This document shows positions 1-10,146 of a stretch of 64,000 nt of DNA, piece by piece (the stretch's first letter is position 1; each line of letters opens with the position of its first letter). Origin of the DNA: Pseudoips prasinana (lineage: Eukaryota; Arthropoda; Insecta; Lepidoptera; Nolidae); contig OX621243.1 of assembly GCA_951640165.1 (NCBI GenBank), positions 4,216,001 to 4,280,000 of the forward strand, in the 5' to 3' direction. Position numbers and translations under genes: made by a program. The notes beneath the pieces are model-generated. The model was not told the origin of the DNA, did not search any database, and saw only the letters and a program-made list of their open reading frames with translations.

Positions 1-6
1 ATACTA

Positions 7-220
7 AGGGCCAGCGCAGACAGAGAGGAGCGCAGCGGAAAGGATTTTATTAAAGCACTAGAAAATCAACTTTAAAATTATAGAAATAAAGTGCATATAT
101 GCTTGAATCTAACATAAAATGCTCGCGCGGTCCCGGGCATATAACTATATTTTAAAGTTGATTTTCAAATGGCTTAATAAAATCCTCTCCGCTGCGCTCC
201 TCTCTGTCTGCGCTGGCCCT
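7..220. mobile_element. Foldback MITE, Harbinger-like
   Basis: Two arms of about 76 bases (7-83 and 145-220) are reverse complements with only a few mismatches, around a short centre. The ends read GGGCCAGCGC and GCGCTGGCCC, each next to TAA, which fits a 3-bp TAA target duplication of PIF/Harbinger type. There is no coding capacity. The superfamily is inferred from the TAA and GGG ends only. Confidence 0.7.
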
Positions 221-224
221 AAAG

Positions 225-325
225 CGAGTAGAATAAGCGAGGCGATTATGGCATATCCCCCAAGGTTCTTGGGGATGCTTTTGTCCAGTAGTGGACTTTT
301 TACAGCTGTTATGATTATATAATTT
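225..325 (+). repeat. RTE-like retrotransposon 3' end (family 2)
   Basis: The + strand reads like the C terminus of a lepidopteran endonuclease-RT (RDYGISPK, then WTFYSCYDY). The same family recurs at 24857-25100 and 50445-50665. It is a short dead fragment. Confidence 0.55.
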
Positions 326-386
326 GGGAAAGGAACTATCTCCGTTGTTAATTGATATTCTTGTGAATATAAATTGAATCGTCATC

Positions 387-620
387 GACGGTCACCGTAG
401 CCTACGAAGCTGGTGGTCCTGGGTTCGAATCCCGGTAAGTGCAAATATTTGTGTGATGAACATGAATATTTGTTTCTGAGTCATGGATGTTTTCTATGTA
501 TATAAGTATTTATCTATCTATATAAGTATGTATATCGGCGCCTGGCACCCATAGTACAAGCTTTGCTTAGTTTGGGGCTAGGATGATCTGTGTGACATTA
601 TCCCTAGATATTATTATTAT
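387..620 (+). mobile_element. tRNA-derived SINE, family 1 (head deletion)
   Basis: It starts GACGGTCACCGTAGCC, carries a pol III B box (GGGTTCGAATCCC), and has the family body with ATAGTACAAGCTTTGCTTAG and an ATT-repeat tail. Compared with the other copies it lacks about 20 bases of the head, including the A-box-like TAGTTGGTAG, so it is probably not transcribed. Confidence 0.8.
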
Positions 621-724
621 TCGATTTATTTATTCGAATACAATTATATCAAAATAAGTTTACTTGGGGCAATATCTAAAACTATATTACTAATCTCCAA
701 AATAGGAAATCACAAATTTAATCG

Positions 725-800
725 TCCGGTGGGTCTCGAACCAGCACCATCTACCAATGCAAGGTAGGCGCTCCGCGTTAAGCTATGAACGCTACACACT
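725..800 (-). repeat. tRNA-like SINE head
   Basis: The - strand carries GGTTCGAGACCC, a B box, after a D-arm-like TAGCTTAACGCGGAGCGCC. A diverged second piece lies at 1460-1515. It does not fold as a complete tRNA, so I read it as a SINE head. Confidence 0.5.
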
Positions 801-850
801 GGCAGATCAAATTTAGGATTATCTTGCTAACACCTTTAGGATTTTTTTAG

Positions 851-1012
851 TATTTGGTGTTATAGTGGCAACAGAAATACATCTGTGACAATTTCTACTG
901 TCTAACTATCACGGTTCATGGGATACACCCTGGTAACAGACACATAGACAGACAGACAGACAGCGAAGTCTTAGTAATAGGGTCCCGTTTTACCCTTTGG
1001 GTACGGAACCCT
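851..1012 (-). repeat. Interspersed repeat ending GGGTTCCGTACC
   Basis: It matches longer copies at 35896-36205 and 36395-36650. Shared marks are the GGGTTCCGTACC terminus, a GTCTGTCTGTC stretch and CATGAACCGTGATAGTTAGACA. The full copy at 35896 ends in GGTACGGAACCC, so this may be a DNA element with inverted ends. This copy is truncated. Confidence 0.6.
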
Positions 1013-1739
1013 AAAAATCAATGTTGGCAACACAGTAAGTTCGCGTCATTATGTGTATGAGTTTTGGCGCCAACCTGGAAAAAGACATATCGAGGAAGAA
1101 AACCTAAATTCTTAGCATTCCATGGATTCCTTGTTCCTTGGATCCTTGGTTTAGCAGTGGACATCTTTCAGCTGATATGAGGATGATAATAATGACTATT
1201 TACAAGCGTTATTTTATTTCAACTGTGTCTGTCTGTGTCCATAAAAATCGAACTTTTTAACCGAATACCTTCATGTTTATAGATAGGAGAGGCTGGTCAT
1301 CTGTCATACAGGTTTCCCACCTAGTACGGGTACTAGTCTCTCACACAGATCTCACCTTTTTTAAAATGTTATGCCTAAATTAGATAATAAGATTTTTTCC
1401 TTGTAATTTTCTGTGTGAGAGAAGAAATAAATCTATAATTATTATTTGTAATAATTTTAATGGTAGGCGCTCTGCGTTAAGCTACGAACGATACACGCTG
1501 GTAGATCAAATTTAGGATTCCCTTGCTAACATCCTTCTGGAGGATGTAGGTATTATCTATCGGCTTTGTTTTCTAGAAACATGGCCGATTGTTCACAGTT
1601 TCATGTGAAAGATCATATCATATTGATAATACCTTCCAAATTATTACATTTGAATTTTTGAGATTATATTAACGCTTTGCATTGCGAATAATGCTATAAA
1701 ATTCAAATTCAATAATTTTAATGTTGATGTTTTTCATAG

Positions 1740-2016
1740 ATTCCACCGCCTCGGGAAAGCGCAGAAACCGGTCGAGCTGCTAAAACTAGTACAAGCAGAT
1801 GTCAATCTGAGCCGTCCAGTAATGATCTTCTCAAACAAAACAGCGACGTGCGATTTCGTGTCAATGTTTTTGAATGAAAACAATATTGAATGCATCAACA
1901 TTAACGGTAAGATGGCAGTGCCTTTGAAGATTGGCAAGTTTGAGGCATACAAGAGCGGGAAAGTGAATGTACTGTCGTGTACTGACATTGCGGCCAGAGG
2001 ATTGGATACTATTCGA
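1740..2016 (+). CDS. DDX28: DDX28-like DEAD-box RNA helicase, penultimate exon
   Basis: This exon encodes part of the second RecA-like domain of a DEAD-box ATP-dependent RNA helicase. In order it shows motif IV (RPVMIFSNK), a QxxR-like stretch (NINGKMAVPLKIGKFEAYKS) and motif V (CTDIAARGLD). Splicing is supported by the acceptor TTTTTCATAG before 1740 and the donor CGA|GTAAGT at 2017; the exon starts after the first base's codon (phase 2) and ends in phase 0, in frame with 2573. Human DDX28 is a mitochondrial helicase of large-ribosomal-subunit assembly, and this match is the closest I can recognise. The N-terminal domain with the Walker A and DEAD motifs is not in the window and should lie to the left. 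Another DEAD-box paralogue remains possible. Confidence 0.82.
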
Positions 2017-2048
2017 GTAAGTATTTTTTAAGTAGGTACAATAAATGA

Positions 2049-2181
2049 CAGACGCCAAACATCCAGCGATTCCAATCTGTCAAATTTCTTTTATAGATTT
2101 TCAACTTAACACTTAAACATAAGGTTCACTTAAGATTGGGGAAATTTGACAGATTGGGGTAGCTTGATGTGCTGGCGTCTG
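2049..2181. mobile_element. MITE family A, copy 1 (in DDX28 intron)
   Basis: The ends read CAGACGCC and GGCGTCTG. Further in lie the inverted pair CCAATCTGTCAAATTTC and GAAATTTGACAGATTGG. Other copies are at 7729-7854 and 47322-47458, with a half copy at 39318-39341. It is non-coding and sits inside the 556-bp helicase intron. Confidence 0.75.
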
Positions 2182-2416
2182 TACATTTACTGTGCCTTAT
2201 GAATGCGTTTCTGAGAATAATATCCCAAGATATTATTATTAATAATAACTTCAACCGTAGATGATGAGGTCCTGGGTTCAAAAACCGGGTCGGGCCGAAA
2301 AGTGATTTTATGAATTCATTAATGAATTAAGCTCACCTATGTACATGACTTTTCATTGTAAAATTTAATTTAAATGTATGTTTCTGTGTGCAATAAAGAA
2401 TTGTTCTCAAGGAAAA

Positions 2417-2495
2417 TCTCAGCATATAGCATAGGCTATAATAATATATAATTTATAAAGTTTAACGCGGGTAAAACCGCGCGGCACACGCAGTA
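2417..2495 (+). repeat. Helitron 3' end relic
   Basis: It ends with the hairpin GCGGGTAAAACCGC and a decayed terminus (GCAG where CTAG is expected). Upstream bases match the 3' part of the element at 11873-12049. It lies inside the helicase intron. Confidence 0.6.
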
Positions 2496-2572
2496 TTATT
2501 ATTAAACAAGACAAAAAATCTTTGTCTATCCGGAGCGGGGCTTTATTCATGATATAATATGAATTGTTACAG

Positions 2573-2821
2573 ACCCAACACATCATAAACTACGACTTTC
2601 CATTGTACACTGCGGATTATATCCATCGCTGTGGCAGAACCGGCCGTATCGGTTCCCCCAAGGATTGTTCCATCACCAACTTCGTGTCCTGGCCTCGGGA
2701 AGTAGAGCTGGTGCAGAAGATAGAATTGTCCGTCAGAAAGCACACACATCTCCCCAGTGTCAATGCCAACATCAGAAGAATGATCGAGGAGAGAATCGTC
2801 AGGTTGGCAGATAGGGGGTAA
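2573..2821 (+). CDS. DDX28: DDX28-like DEAD-box RNA helicase, last exon
   Basis: This is the C-terminal exon of the helicase begun at 1740. It follows the acceptor TGTTACAG and is in phase 0. It encodes QHIINYDFPLYTADYIHR and the arginine-finger motif VI (HRCGRTGR), which contacts ATP at the domain interface. It then gives a C-terminal extension (LVQKIELSVRKHTHLPSV) that resembles the end of DDX28 proteins, and a TAA stop at 2819-2821. The length after motif VI, about 60 residues, fits that family. No frameshift or stop interrupts it. The next gene to the right is on the opposite strand and converges on this one. Confidence 0.85.
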   Translation, partial: TQHIINYDFPLYTADYIHRCGRTGRIGSPKDCSITNFVSWPREVELVQKIELSVRKHTHLPSVNANIRRMIEERIVRLADRG

Positions 2822-2903
2822 TCGGCAAATATTGGCTAAGATATTAAACTTAAGTAGACTGTAGGTATAAAAATGTATACCCTAATCATTATTCTATTAG
2901 GAA

Positions 2904-2909
2904 AATAAA
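2904..2909 (+). promoter_or_regulatory. Candidate polyadenylation signal of the helicase
   Basis: AATAAA lies 83 bases after the helicase stop codon and is followed by a T-rich stretch. The position is right for cleavage about 15-30 bases further on. AATAAA is common in AT-rich DNA, so this rests on position. Confidence 0.5.
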
Positions 2910-3434
2910 TATTGAATTATTTATTTTGTTTTATTATTTTATATTTCTGGATGGTATAAATAAACCCCTAAAACATCCATATTCAAATAATAATAATAAT
3001 GTATTTATTTATCTCTTCCACAAAGGTTTGGTGTACATACAAGTATTATGTAAAGAAATACAGAAACTATCATACCTTTGTGAGAGACTGGCGTCTATAG
3101 TAGGTAAGACCTGTGTTACAGATCACCAGGCTCCCACCTCTGGGTCACATCTTGGTGATAATTACAAATTATTGAAAATACTATGTACTTAATCTAAATA
3201 TACTATATATATATACGTAACTTTATGAAATAATGAATATAGTAAAAATGAAACTTACTAATTACAATGTTTGTGTAGTGTGAGAGTGTGTGTGTGTGTG
3301 CAAGTGAGAATTTGTGAGTGTGTGTTTGTTTGACCGTTTTGCTTACTTATTATGTGCTATATTTAATTAGACCGACATAGTTAGCAGGTTTTCAGTATCA
3401 TTGTATGATAAATTCTGCAACCACGCTGTTAATT

Positions 3435-4784
3435 TTATTTGAATTTATTCAAGAAGTAAATGGAAAGAATAGAGTTAATTTTGTTGTATGGATATGGGCC
3501 CAAAAAGCAATAGAATCTGTGTGAAAGAGTCGTTCTGTATATTGTATCAGCCTGGCAAATTATGTGCTTGCGGCGTTTCGTTGCGTTAATTAGCGGATCG
3601 TAATAAGTTTGAGAGTGACACTTAAGAACCATACCAGAAATAAAAAGCTGTCGTACTGTTAGGACATTGAACTTCTGGTATAGTTCAGCCGTGGGGTGTA
3701 AAATAGGCAAGAATATTGCCACTTTTAGAACTGCTCTTTGAGCTCTTTCTAACGTTATCAGGGTTGATTTAGCAGTACCGCCCCAGGATGTAATACAATA
3801 CGTCAAAATAGCTTGGCATAATGCAAGGTAGGTTACTTTTAGGATTTGTGTGTCCGCGACGTGACGTAGGTTCTTAAAAATGTATATCATTTTTCTAGTT
3901 CTGGCTGCTAATAAAGTTACGTGAGCTTTAAAATTTAAGTTTTGTCAACTGATTGCAGTTCCTTACAGGTGCAACTATTGGTTTTATTTTGGTGGTTCAA
4001 ACAGAAATGTGCAAATATAGGTATAGGTGCATTAGGATTACTGTTATTCTTTAACGTGAATGGTATGTACTTGGACTTTTCAACATTCAAAGTAAGGAGA
4101 TTGTCGTTGAGCCAGCCAGTGACGCGATTCATACCATTCTGTGCATATCTATATGTGTCAGCCCAGGATTCACCTCTAAAAACTAGGACAGTGTCATCTG
4201 CAAATGTGATAACTTTCCCATTAGGCAACTGAGATTGGCAAAGATCGTTGATAAAAATTAAAAATAGTGTTGGCTCAATAATGCTACCTTGTGGTACTCC
4301 TACTTCAATAGAAAGCTCATCACTATGCGTGCCACCTAACTGAACACACTGTGAGCGGTCTGTGAGGTAACTCTCAAAGAATTTTCTTTGTGTGCCACGT
4401 ACACCTAAACGTTCCATTTTAGCAATCAGTAGCGGGACAGAGACCGTGTCAAATGCTTTGGCCAAATCCAAACATATAGCGATTACGTTTTCCTTCCTAT
4501 CCAAGCTGGTTACAATAGCGTTTGGCAGTTCGTGAACTGCGTCATCAGTTGATCCGTTTCTACGGAAACCGAACGGTGACTTGGATAAAAGATTTTTCGT
4601 TTCTAAGTAGTTAACAAGTCTTTTATTAACAGCCTTCTCAATGATCTTAGAAAAAGCTGGTAAGATAGATATTGGACGGTAATTGTTGACACAGCCTCTG
4701 TCCCCATTTTTATGGACTGGGTGAATAAGAGCTCTTTTGAATGCCTTTGGAAAGGTACCTGTAGAGAAAGACAAATTACAAATA
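3435..4784 (-). pseudogene. Non-LTR retrotransposon RT, C-terminal part
   Basis: This is the reverse transcriptase of a jockey/CR1-like retrotransposon. From 4783 downward it shows NYRPISILPAFSK, FGFRRNGSTDD, the catalytic box CLDLAKAFDTV, GVPQGSIIEPTLF and the active site ITFADDTVL. The frame is lost near 3935-3900 and resumes as the C-terminal region (LTYCITSWGGTAKS) down to 3435. The 5' portion of the same element is at 6212-6760, and the Tc1 insertion at 4785-6211 splits the RT between the two. Removing the insert and one TA restores the frame across the junction. The frameshift near 3935 means the element is dead. Confidence 0.85.
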
Positions 4785-6211
4785 CACTCACCGGCACGGA
4801 AACTTGGCCACCAATAACTTGCCGATAATTTCTATTTAAATATTTAATTTTCACTATATTATGGGTTTATGTACTAAATTAGGGTTTTTTTATGGTTTTG
4901 TAACTCAGTTATTGAAAAAATGATGCACCAGCAGTAATCTTTAAAAAAATAAGCAGTTTCACAAAAATATTGGTTTTAACACTGTCAATTTAAAAAGAAC
5001 ACAAGATGAAAAATAACCAAAAAGTCTTCGTTGTGTTTGCATTTTAATATCGGGTGTTTCCTCCCCTAGCCCCGATAACAGCTTGCATTCGTTCTGGCAT
5101 ACTTTGGATGATGTTTCTGATCTCAACTTGTGGTATGCTTTCCCAAGCGGTCAGTGCTGCATTTTGAAGCTGATTCAGAGTTTCAGGCGGGTTGGAGGAG
5201 GACTTTATTTTTCTTTTAAGCTTGTCCCAGATATGCTCTATTGGATTTAAGTCTGGACTACGAGCTGGCCACTGCAATTTTTGAATACCAACCTCTGTAA
5301 GGTATTCCTCCACGCAATGTGCAACGTGTGGGCGCGCGTTATCGTGCATTAGGAGGAATTCGTCAAATCCAATAAACCCTGAATATGGTAACACGTGTTC
5401 CTGAAGAATCTCCTCGATGTATCGTGTTGCCGTTAATCGGTTATCGACGATAACTAACTCCGTACGTGCATCGGAACTTATTCCTCCCCAAACCATTATA
5501 GAGCCTCCATGAAAACTAACAGTTTGTGTGGTGGTAATGGGTAAAAACCGCTCTCCTCTTCTTCTCCACACTCGCTCCCGACCATCTGGAGCTCGTAAAG
5601 CGATTCGACACTCATCTGTGAACAGTACTCGAGCCCACTGCTCATGGGTCCAGTTGGCGTGTTCTCGTGCGAATCGAAGTCGAGCTACTCGGTGACTTCT
5701 GAGAAGTTCTGGGCCGCGTGCTGGTCTACGAGCTTGTAAATTCACTTCCTCCATTCGTCTTCTCACTGTACGTTCACTAACATTGACACCTCTTGTGAAC
5801 TGGAGTCGCTGGCGTATCTCAACAGCGGTGAGGTAGCGGTTTCTCAAAATTTCCAGGACAATAAAGCGGTCATCCCGGGCTGATGTGCATCTGACGCCTC
5901 CGCTGCCTGGTCTGCGGGAGTAGCGGCCTATCTCCTGGTATCGTTTCAGCGCATACTGCATCGATGAACGTGGTACATTCAGTATAACAGCAACTTCTCG
6001 CTGTGTCAGCCCTTGTTCGATCAATGCTACAGCTTGTGCAACCTGTGATGGTGTTAATGGCATTTTTATTGGAATTAAATCACCTTTAGTTATTGAAGTA
6101 ACAGTACGATATCACAATAATTGAACAACCTAACAATAAACTTTCACAAAACACAAATTTAAAACAGCAACTTAGTCGCTCAGATGTCCGGGTTCAACTA
6201 AAACTTAAAAA
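4785..6211 (-). mobile_element. Tc1-like DNA transposon inserted at TA
   Basis: TA at 4783-4784 and TA at 6212-6213 flank a 1427-bp insert that splits a retrotransposon frame; one TA is the target. The left end begins CACTCACCGGCACGG, a Tc1-like start. The right end, read inward, is TTTTTAAGTTTTAGTTGAAC and I could not match it to the left end. So either that end has decayed or the boundary is slightly off. The size is normal for Tc1/mariner. It carries one intact transposase. Confidence 0.8.
5044..6063 (-). CDS. Tc1-like transposase (DD34E), intact
   Basis: This 339-residue protein is a cut-and-paste transposase acting at TA dinucleotides. Residues about 5-45 form a helix-turn-helix (QREVAVILNVPRSSMQYALK). 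A second paired-like helix region with a basic linker follows to about residue 115. A catalytic domain comes after, with D150 (FTDECR), D241 (MHDNARPH) and E276 (PIEHIWD). There are 34 residues between the last two, the DD34E spacing of Tc1-like enzymes, and VWGGIS is also typical. The start ATG at 6061-6063 gives a full-length protein, and there is no stop or frameshift, so insertion may be recent. Activity cannot be judged, since one terminus looks degraded. Confidence 0.92.
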   Translation of the reverse strand: MPLTPSQVAQAVALIEQGLTQREVAVILNVPRSSMQYALKRYQEIGRYSRRPGSGGVRCTSARDDRFIVLEILRNRYLTAVEIRQRLQFTRGVNVSERTVRRRMEEVNLQARRPARGPELLRSHRVARLRFAREHANWTHEQWARVLFTDECRIALRAPDGRERVWRRRGERFLPITTTQTVSFHGGSIMVWGGISSDARTELVIVDNRLTATRYIEEILQEHVLPYSGFIGFDEFLLMHDNARPHVAHCVEEYLTEVGIQKLQWPARSPDLNPIEHIWDKLKRKIKSSSNPPETLNQLQNAALTAWESIPQVEIRNIIQSMPERMQAVIGARGGNTRY

Positions 6212-6760
6212 TAACGATTAGGATAGTCCTATATCTTTTAACTAAATTGTTAGAAATGCCGTCTAGTCCAGCGGCACATTCATTTTTGAGTTGTGATATA
6301 ATGAAATTAATTTCATCCGAAACTATTGGAGATAATACAAATGATTGTGATTGAGTTAGGTTATTAGTGGATTCGAGAGAGGTCGGAAAGTTAGATACCG
6401 TTAATTTATTTGCTAAGGTCTTTCCAACATTAGCAAAATATTGGTTAATTGAATTTGCTGAGTCTTTAGGGTTATTATTAGTTATTAGATGAGTTGTTGG
6501 GGTTTTACTACTGTTTGTGTATGTAATATTTTTGATAACTTTCCAAAGCTTTTTAGTATTATACTTAGCGTTATTGATTTCAGATTTTTCATAATCTCGT
6601 TTAGCATTTTTGATTAGTGAATTACAGAAATTACGATAGCGAACATAGGTTAATTTGTGTACCTCATTTTTTGGGTATTTCTTTGTCTTCGCAAATAGTT
6701 TGTCCCTATTCCTCATACACCTTAGCATGCCTTTTGTGATCCAAAATAAAACTTGTGTAT
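6212..6760 (-). pseudogene. Non-LTR retrotransposon, linker and RT start
   Basis: This is the upstream half of the element at 3435-4784. It reads from a PWITKG-like FWITKG near 6745 through the basic linker between endonuclease and RT (LRCMRNRDKLFAKTK, NAKRDYEKSEIN, LWKVIKNIT). It then gives the RT start (CAAGLDGISNNLVK) and stops where the Tc1 transposon enters at the TA at 6212-6213. The endonuclease domain is missing, so the copy was 5' truncated near 6760. No methionine start is expected for an internal segment. Confidence 0.8.
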
Positions 6761-6849
6761 GGAATTATTTTGTCCTAATTTGTTCTGATTTTCTCATACT
6801 AATGTAAAAAGAGATTGGCCAAAAGTCCACAACAGGAAACAAAAACGAG

Positions 6850-7600
6850 CGAGTCTTACAGTAGTCGCAAGTTATCATCCCGTATATGTACTCTCAGTTC
6901 TTAGATATGGCCTACTTTTATGGGGTAACTCCACTAATGTCAACAAGGCATTCATTGTGCAAAAGAAATGCCTTAGAGCTGTATTTGGTCTAAACCCGTT
7001 AGAGTCATGTGAACCGATATTTAATAAAATGAAGTTACATACATTGATGGGATTATATATCATGCAGGCAGGACTATTTGTGAAGGATCATCCCGAGTTA
7101 TTCGAGACAGTCGAAAGTATATCTGTACGCAGCTGCAGAGATTCTACACGATTAAAAATACCTTTACAGAGAAGCACACTTGCCGTCAAAAATAGCCATG
7201 GCGCAACAGTTAGAATATTTAATAAGATCCCTAAAAACATAAGAATACTGCCACGAAAACAATTTAAAACAAAACTAGGTATATGGCTGCAAACTAAATG
7301 CTTTTCTACAATATGAAAGACATGACATATATGATATAAAATTATAAATCAAATACTAAATTATTAATATATATTGAATAAGTGAATTTATAAAATTTTG
7401 AGTTCTTGACATTTAATATTCATAATAATTATAGTTATATCTTTAAACAATAGAGAATAATTATCCATGCTGTATTATGATGTTTATTAGGATATATTTG
7501 CATGCCGTTAAATAGGCAAAACATGCTGAACTTTATATTAACATGTACCATCCTGTAACCATGTTTTATCGCAAATAAATGATCTTATCTTATCTTATAT
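6850..7600 (+). pseudogene. Non-LTR retrotransposon C terminus and tail
   Basis: The + strand gives LRYGLLLWGNSTNV, QKKCLRAVFGL and VRIFNKIPKNIR. This is the post-RT region of a jockey/CR1-like element, and a stop falls at 7314-7316. An untranslated region follows and ends in CTTATCTTATCTTAT near 7580-7597. It lies head-to-head with the - strand element at 3435-6760. RT and endonuclease domains are absent, as in a 5'-truncated insertion. Confidence 0.8.
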
Positions 7601-7728
7601 TAAAAACATATATTGAACTCTAGGTTGTTGTGTTAAAGACTCAATTAGAAACATACCTACTGCCCAATAAAGGGTGAAATGTATGTGAAACCAATTATTT
7701 ATACAATATGATGGCCAGTAGTATAAAC

Positions 7729-7854
7729 GTCAGCACATCAAGCTACCCCAATCTGTCAAATTTCCCTAATTGAAAGTGAACCTTATGCTTATGTGATAAA
7801 GTTGAAAATGTATAAAAGATATTTGACAGATTGGGGTAGCTGCATGGCGTCTTT
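7729..7854. mobile_element. MITE family A, copy 2
   Basis: The ends read GTCAGCACATCAAGCTACCC and GGGGTAGCTGCATGGCGTC, with the inner CCAATCTGTCAAATTTC / GACAGATTGG pair. It has no coding capacity and is somewhat diverged from the copies at 2049 and 47322. Confidence 0.7.
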
Positions 7855-8112
7855 ACGTCGTGGTACCAACCTTACGCAAAAGGGGTTGACACCACCTGAC
7901 AGCCATCTTCGCCACTGCGCGCGCTCATTGGTCAATCAAATAGCCCGCGCTTGCGCTTCCCCGTTTTCCTGTAACATATTGCCGTTCCTTTTCCCAAATC
8001 AGTCCCACAAAAAATATACAGCAACTGAAAGTATTTTTAATGTTACCTACACATCAAAAATATGTTACTGACACTTATCAGATATATAGAACAGATAAGT
8101 GTTAAGAAGTAG

Positions 8113-8530
8113 GATTCATCATCATCAGCCGAAAGACATCCACTGCTGGACAAAGACCCTTCTTTGTTCAGCACCACCAACCTCCCCCAAGGATCTCCAC
8201 AATAGCCGGTCCTGCGCTTCCTGCATCCAGCGGCGTCCCGCGACCTTTGCAAGATCGTCGGTCCACCTTGTCGGGGCCTGCCCACGCTGCGTTTCCCGGT
8301 TCGTGGTCGCCACTCGAGAACCTTTCTGCCCCATCGGCCTTCTGTTCTACGAGCTATGTGCCCTGCCCACTGCCACTTTAGTTTGGCAATTCTTTGGAGT
8401 ATGTCGGCTACTTTGGTTTGCCTGCGGATTTCGATGTTTTTGATTCAATCGCGCAGGGATACTCCGAGCATAGCCCTCTCCATTGCTCTCCATAGTAGGC
8501 GACCACGTCTCTGTTCCATAAGTCCTTACG
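8113..8530 (-). pseudogene. RTE-like endonuclease-RT, C-terminal relic
   Basis: The - strand encodes the C-terminal tail of lepidopteran RTE-like proteins. PTRWTDDLAKVAGRRWMQEA and WRSLGEVGG read in one frame, with frame changes, and SAD plus a string of Asp follow from the GATGAT 3' repeat. Upstream pieces (AMLGVSLRD-like, then GHRAHSS) reach 8530. This is the longest copy here; shorter ones are at 9139, 10915, 38020, 45815, 52155, 59662, 60955 and 62055. Confidence 0.7.
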
Positions 8531-8599
8531 GAATGTTTATTTAACACCAACAGGATAGTGTTAACTCTGCAAGCTTTATCAAAGATGCACCAGTATTTT

Positions 8600-9600
8600 T
8601 CTTACATTACGTTTACATTTAGCCTAGGAGGCTTTCACTCATTCACCGGACAGTAGAGGCGATTGCAGTTCGAACCTCGACTCTGGGCAGTTACTTAAAA
8701 GTTAAGTGTCATTGCTTTCGAGGGACGTTTTTCCTACTATCGCTCTCCTCTCGCCTGATTTAGCATGGGGCCGGATACCCCGTGGTCGTGAGTTCGGTTC
8801 CTACCCGCACTTAAGTTTTAATTATACAATAAATTTTGGAGATTTCTGAAAAATTACTCTCCTAAATGACAACTAAAGTTTTTATATATTATTTAAACAT
8901 ATTATACGGAATTAAATAACATTAAGTGTCAGACAGGAAGTCCGTGACATAAGTGTAATGTCCTACTACCTGCTTAGATTATTTTAAGGTTTTAAGATTA
9001 TATAAACAAAAAGTACTGTTTCCTTATTTTAAATGTGAGCAACTTGCTGGCGGAGTTCAAGGGTATTATTTTCTTTGTGCGATGAGTACGATTATTTGTT
9101 CTGTGTCAGGGTGTTATTTATCCATCATATGTATGTTTCATCATCATATCAGCTGAAAGACGCCCAAAGGTCTCCACAATTGCTGGTCTTGAGTTTCCTG
9201 TATCCAGCGGCTTGCGACTTGACATTGCGGCATTTTGGACAAGGTGTTAGGTAGCTTCCGGAACACTACCCAACCAAGTTTGCTTCTACGATTGACCTCC
9301 GTCTCGAAGTTGGACCTACGGCCTACCTAGGTGGATGGTCTGTCCTAGGTATATATAGTTCTCTACAACTTTAAGTGCAGAGTCTCTCTGTCAACTATTA
9401 TGTGTATGCTATTAGAAATATATGTGTATCAGCTGTCTAGATGCCATAGTACAGGCCTTACCTATTTTGGGACCAGATGGCAGTGTGTTAGTTGACCAAA
9501 AATATTTATTATTATTAGTACTGTAATGTCTTTTATATGCTAATTATATGTATCAAACATATTTGAACAGTTTGCTACGCTACAAAATAGGGTCTATAGT
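8600..9600. other. Intergenic DNA with small repeat pieces
   Basis: There is no gene. Recognisable bits are a tRNA-like head at 8630-8700 (AGTTCGAACCTCGACTC), an RTE 3' fragment (- strand) at 9139-9215, and a SINE tail at 9400-9510 (CATAGTACAGGCCTTACC). The rest is AT-rich. Confidence 0.5.
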
Positions 9601-9870
9601 TTCATTTTGGTTCTCTATGGTATCATTTTTTAATGAAATGAGTTCTTTGAAAAGATAGACCGGTGTCTATGCAAAGTTTTATGCGTCTCAACCTATTCGT
9701 TAGCATATTTCCATATCTTCAGGCACCTCTTCTACAGCTCGCTCGAAAGCTGCTAATGCAACTTCTGGCGATGAAAATTGTTCCTTTCAGTTGATTTTTC
9801 ATATTGGGGAAAAAAATCACACGGCGTCAAGTCAGGACTGTGACGCGGGTGACCTAACAGTTTAATCGTG
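9600..9870 (-). pseudogene. mariner transposase relic, C-terminal part
   Basis: Reading down from about 9855, the - strand gives GHPRHSPDLTPCDFF, which matches the third catalytic block of mariner transposases (HPPYSPDLAPxDF). A broken tail around LKIWKYANE follows. Frames shift several times. The first two catalytic aspartates and the terminal repeats are not found, so this is a dead 3' piece. Confidence 0.65.
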
Positions 9871-10146
9871 AGCATTCCAGGAAGAAAATGTTCTGGGTGG
9901 TGTTTTACATAGAGACACGATTTCGCAAATGAGTTCGTATAAAAATATGTAGTGAAATTTGAAATTGGAACGTTAGAATTTTTATTAATAAATAATTTTA
10001 TTTTATCATATATTTATATCTGGCCAGTTTTTTACACAAAAAGATGAGTTCTAATATTCTGAGAAATATGCTTTCCTAATTAAAAATAAATAACGTGGAG
10101 GAATTATGGGTTAGTTGCACTTATAGTCCAATTAATAAAGTAGTTG

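Noticed and set aside
725..800. Possible true tRNA gene
   Set aside because: Only A- and B-box-like segments are present, without a closing acceptor stem.
3942..4232. Open frame on the + strand inside the retrotransposon
   Set aside because: It is antisense to the RT domain, which has clear motifs on the - strand.
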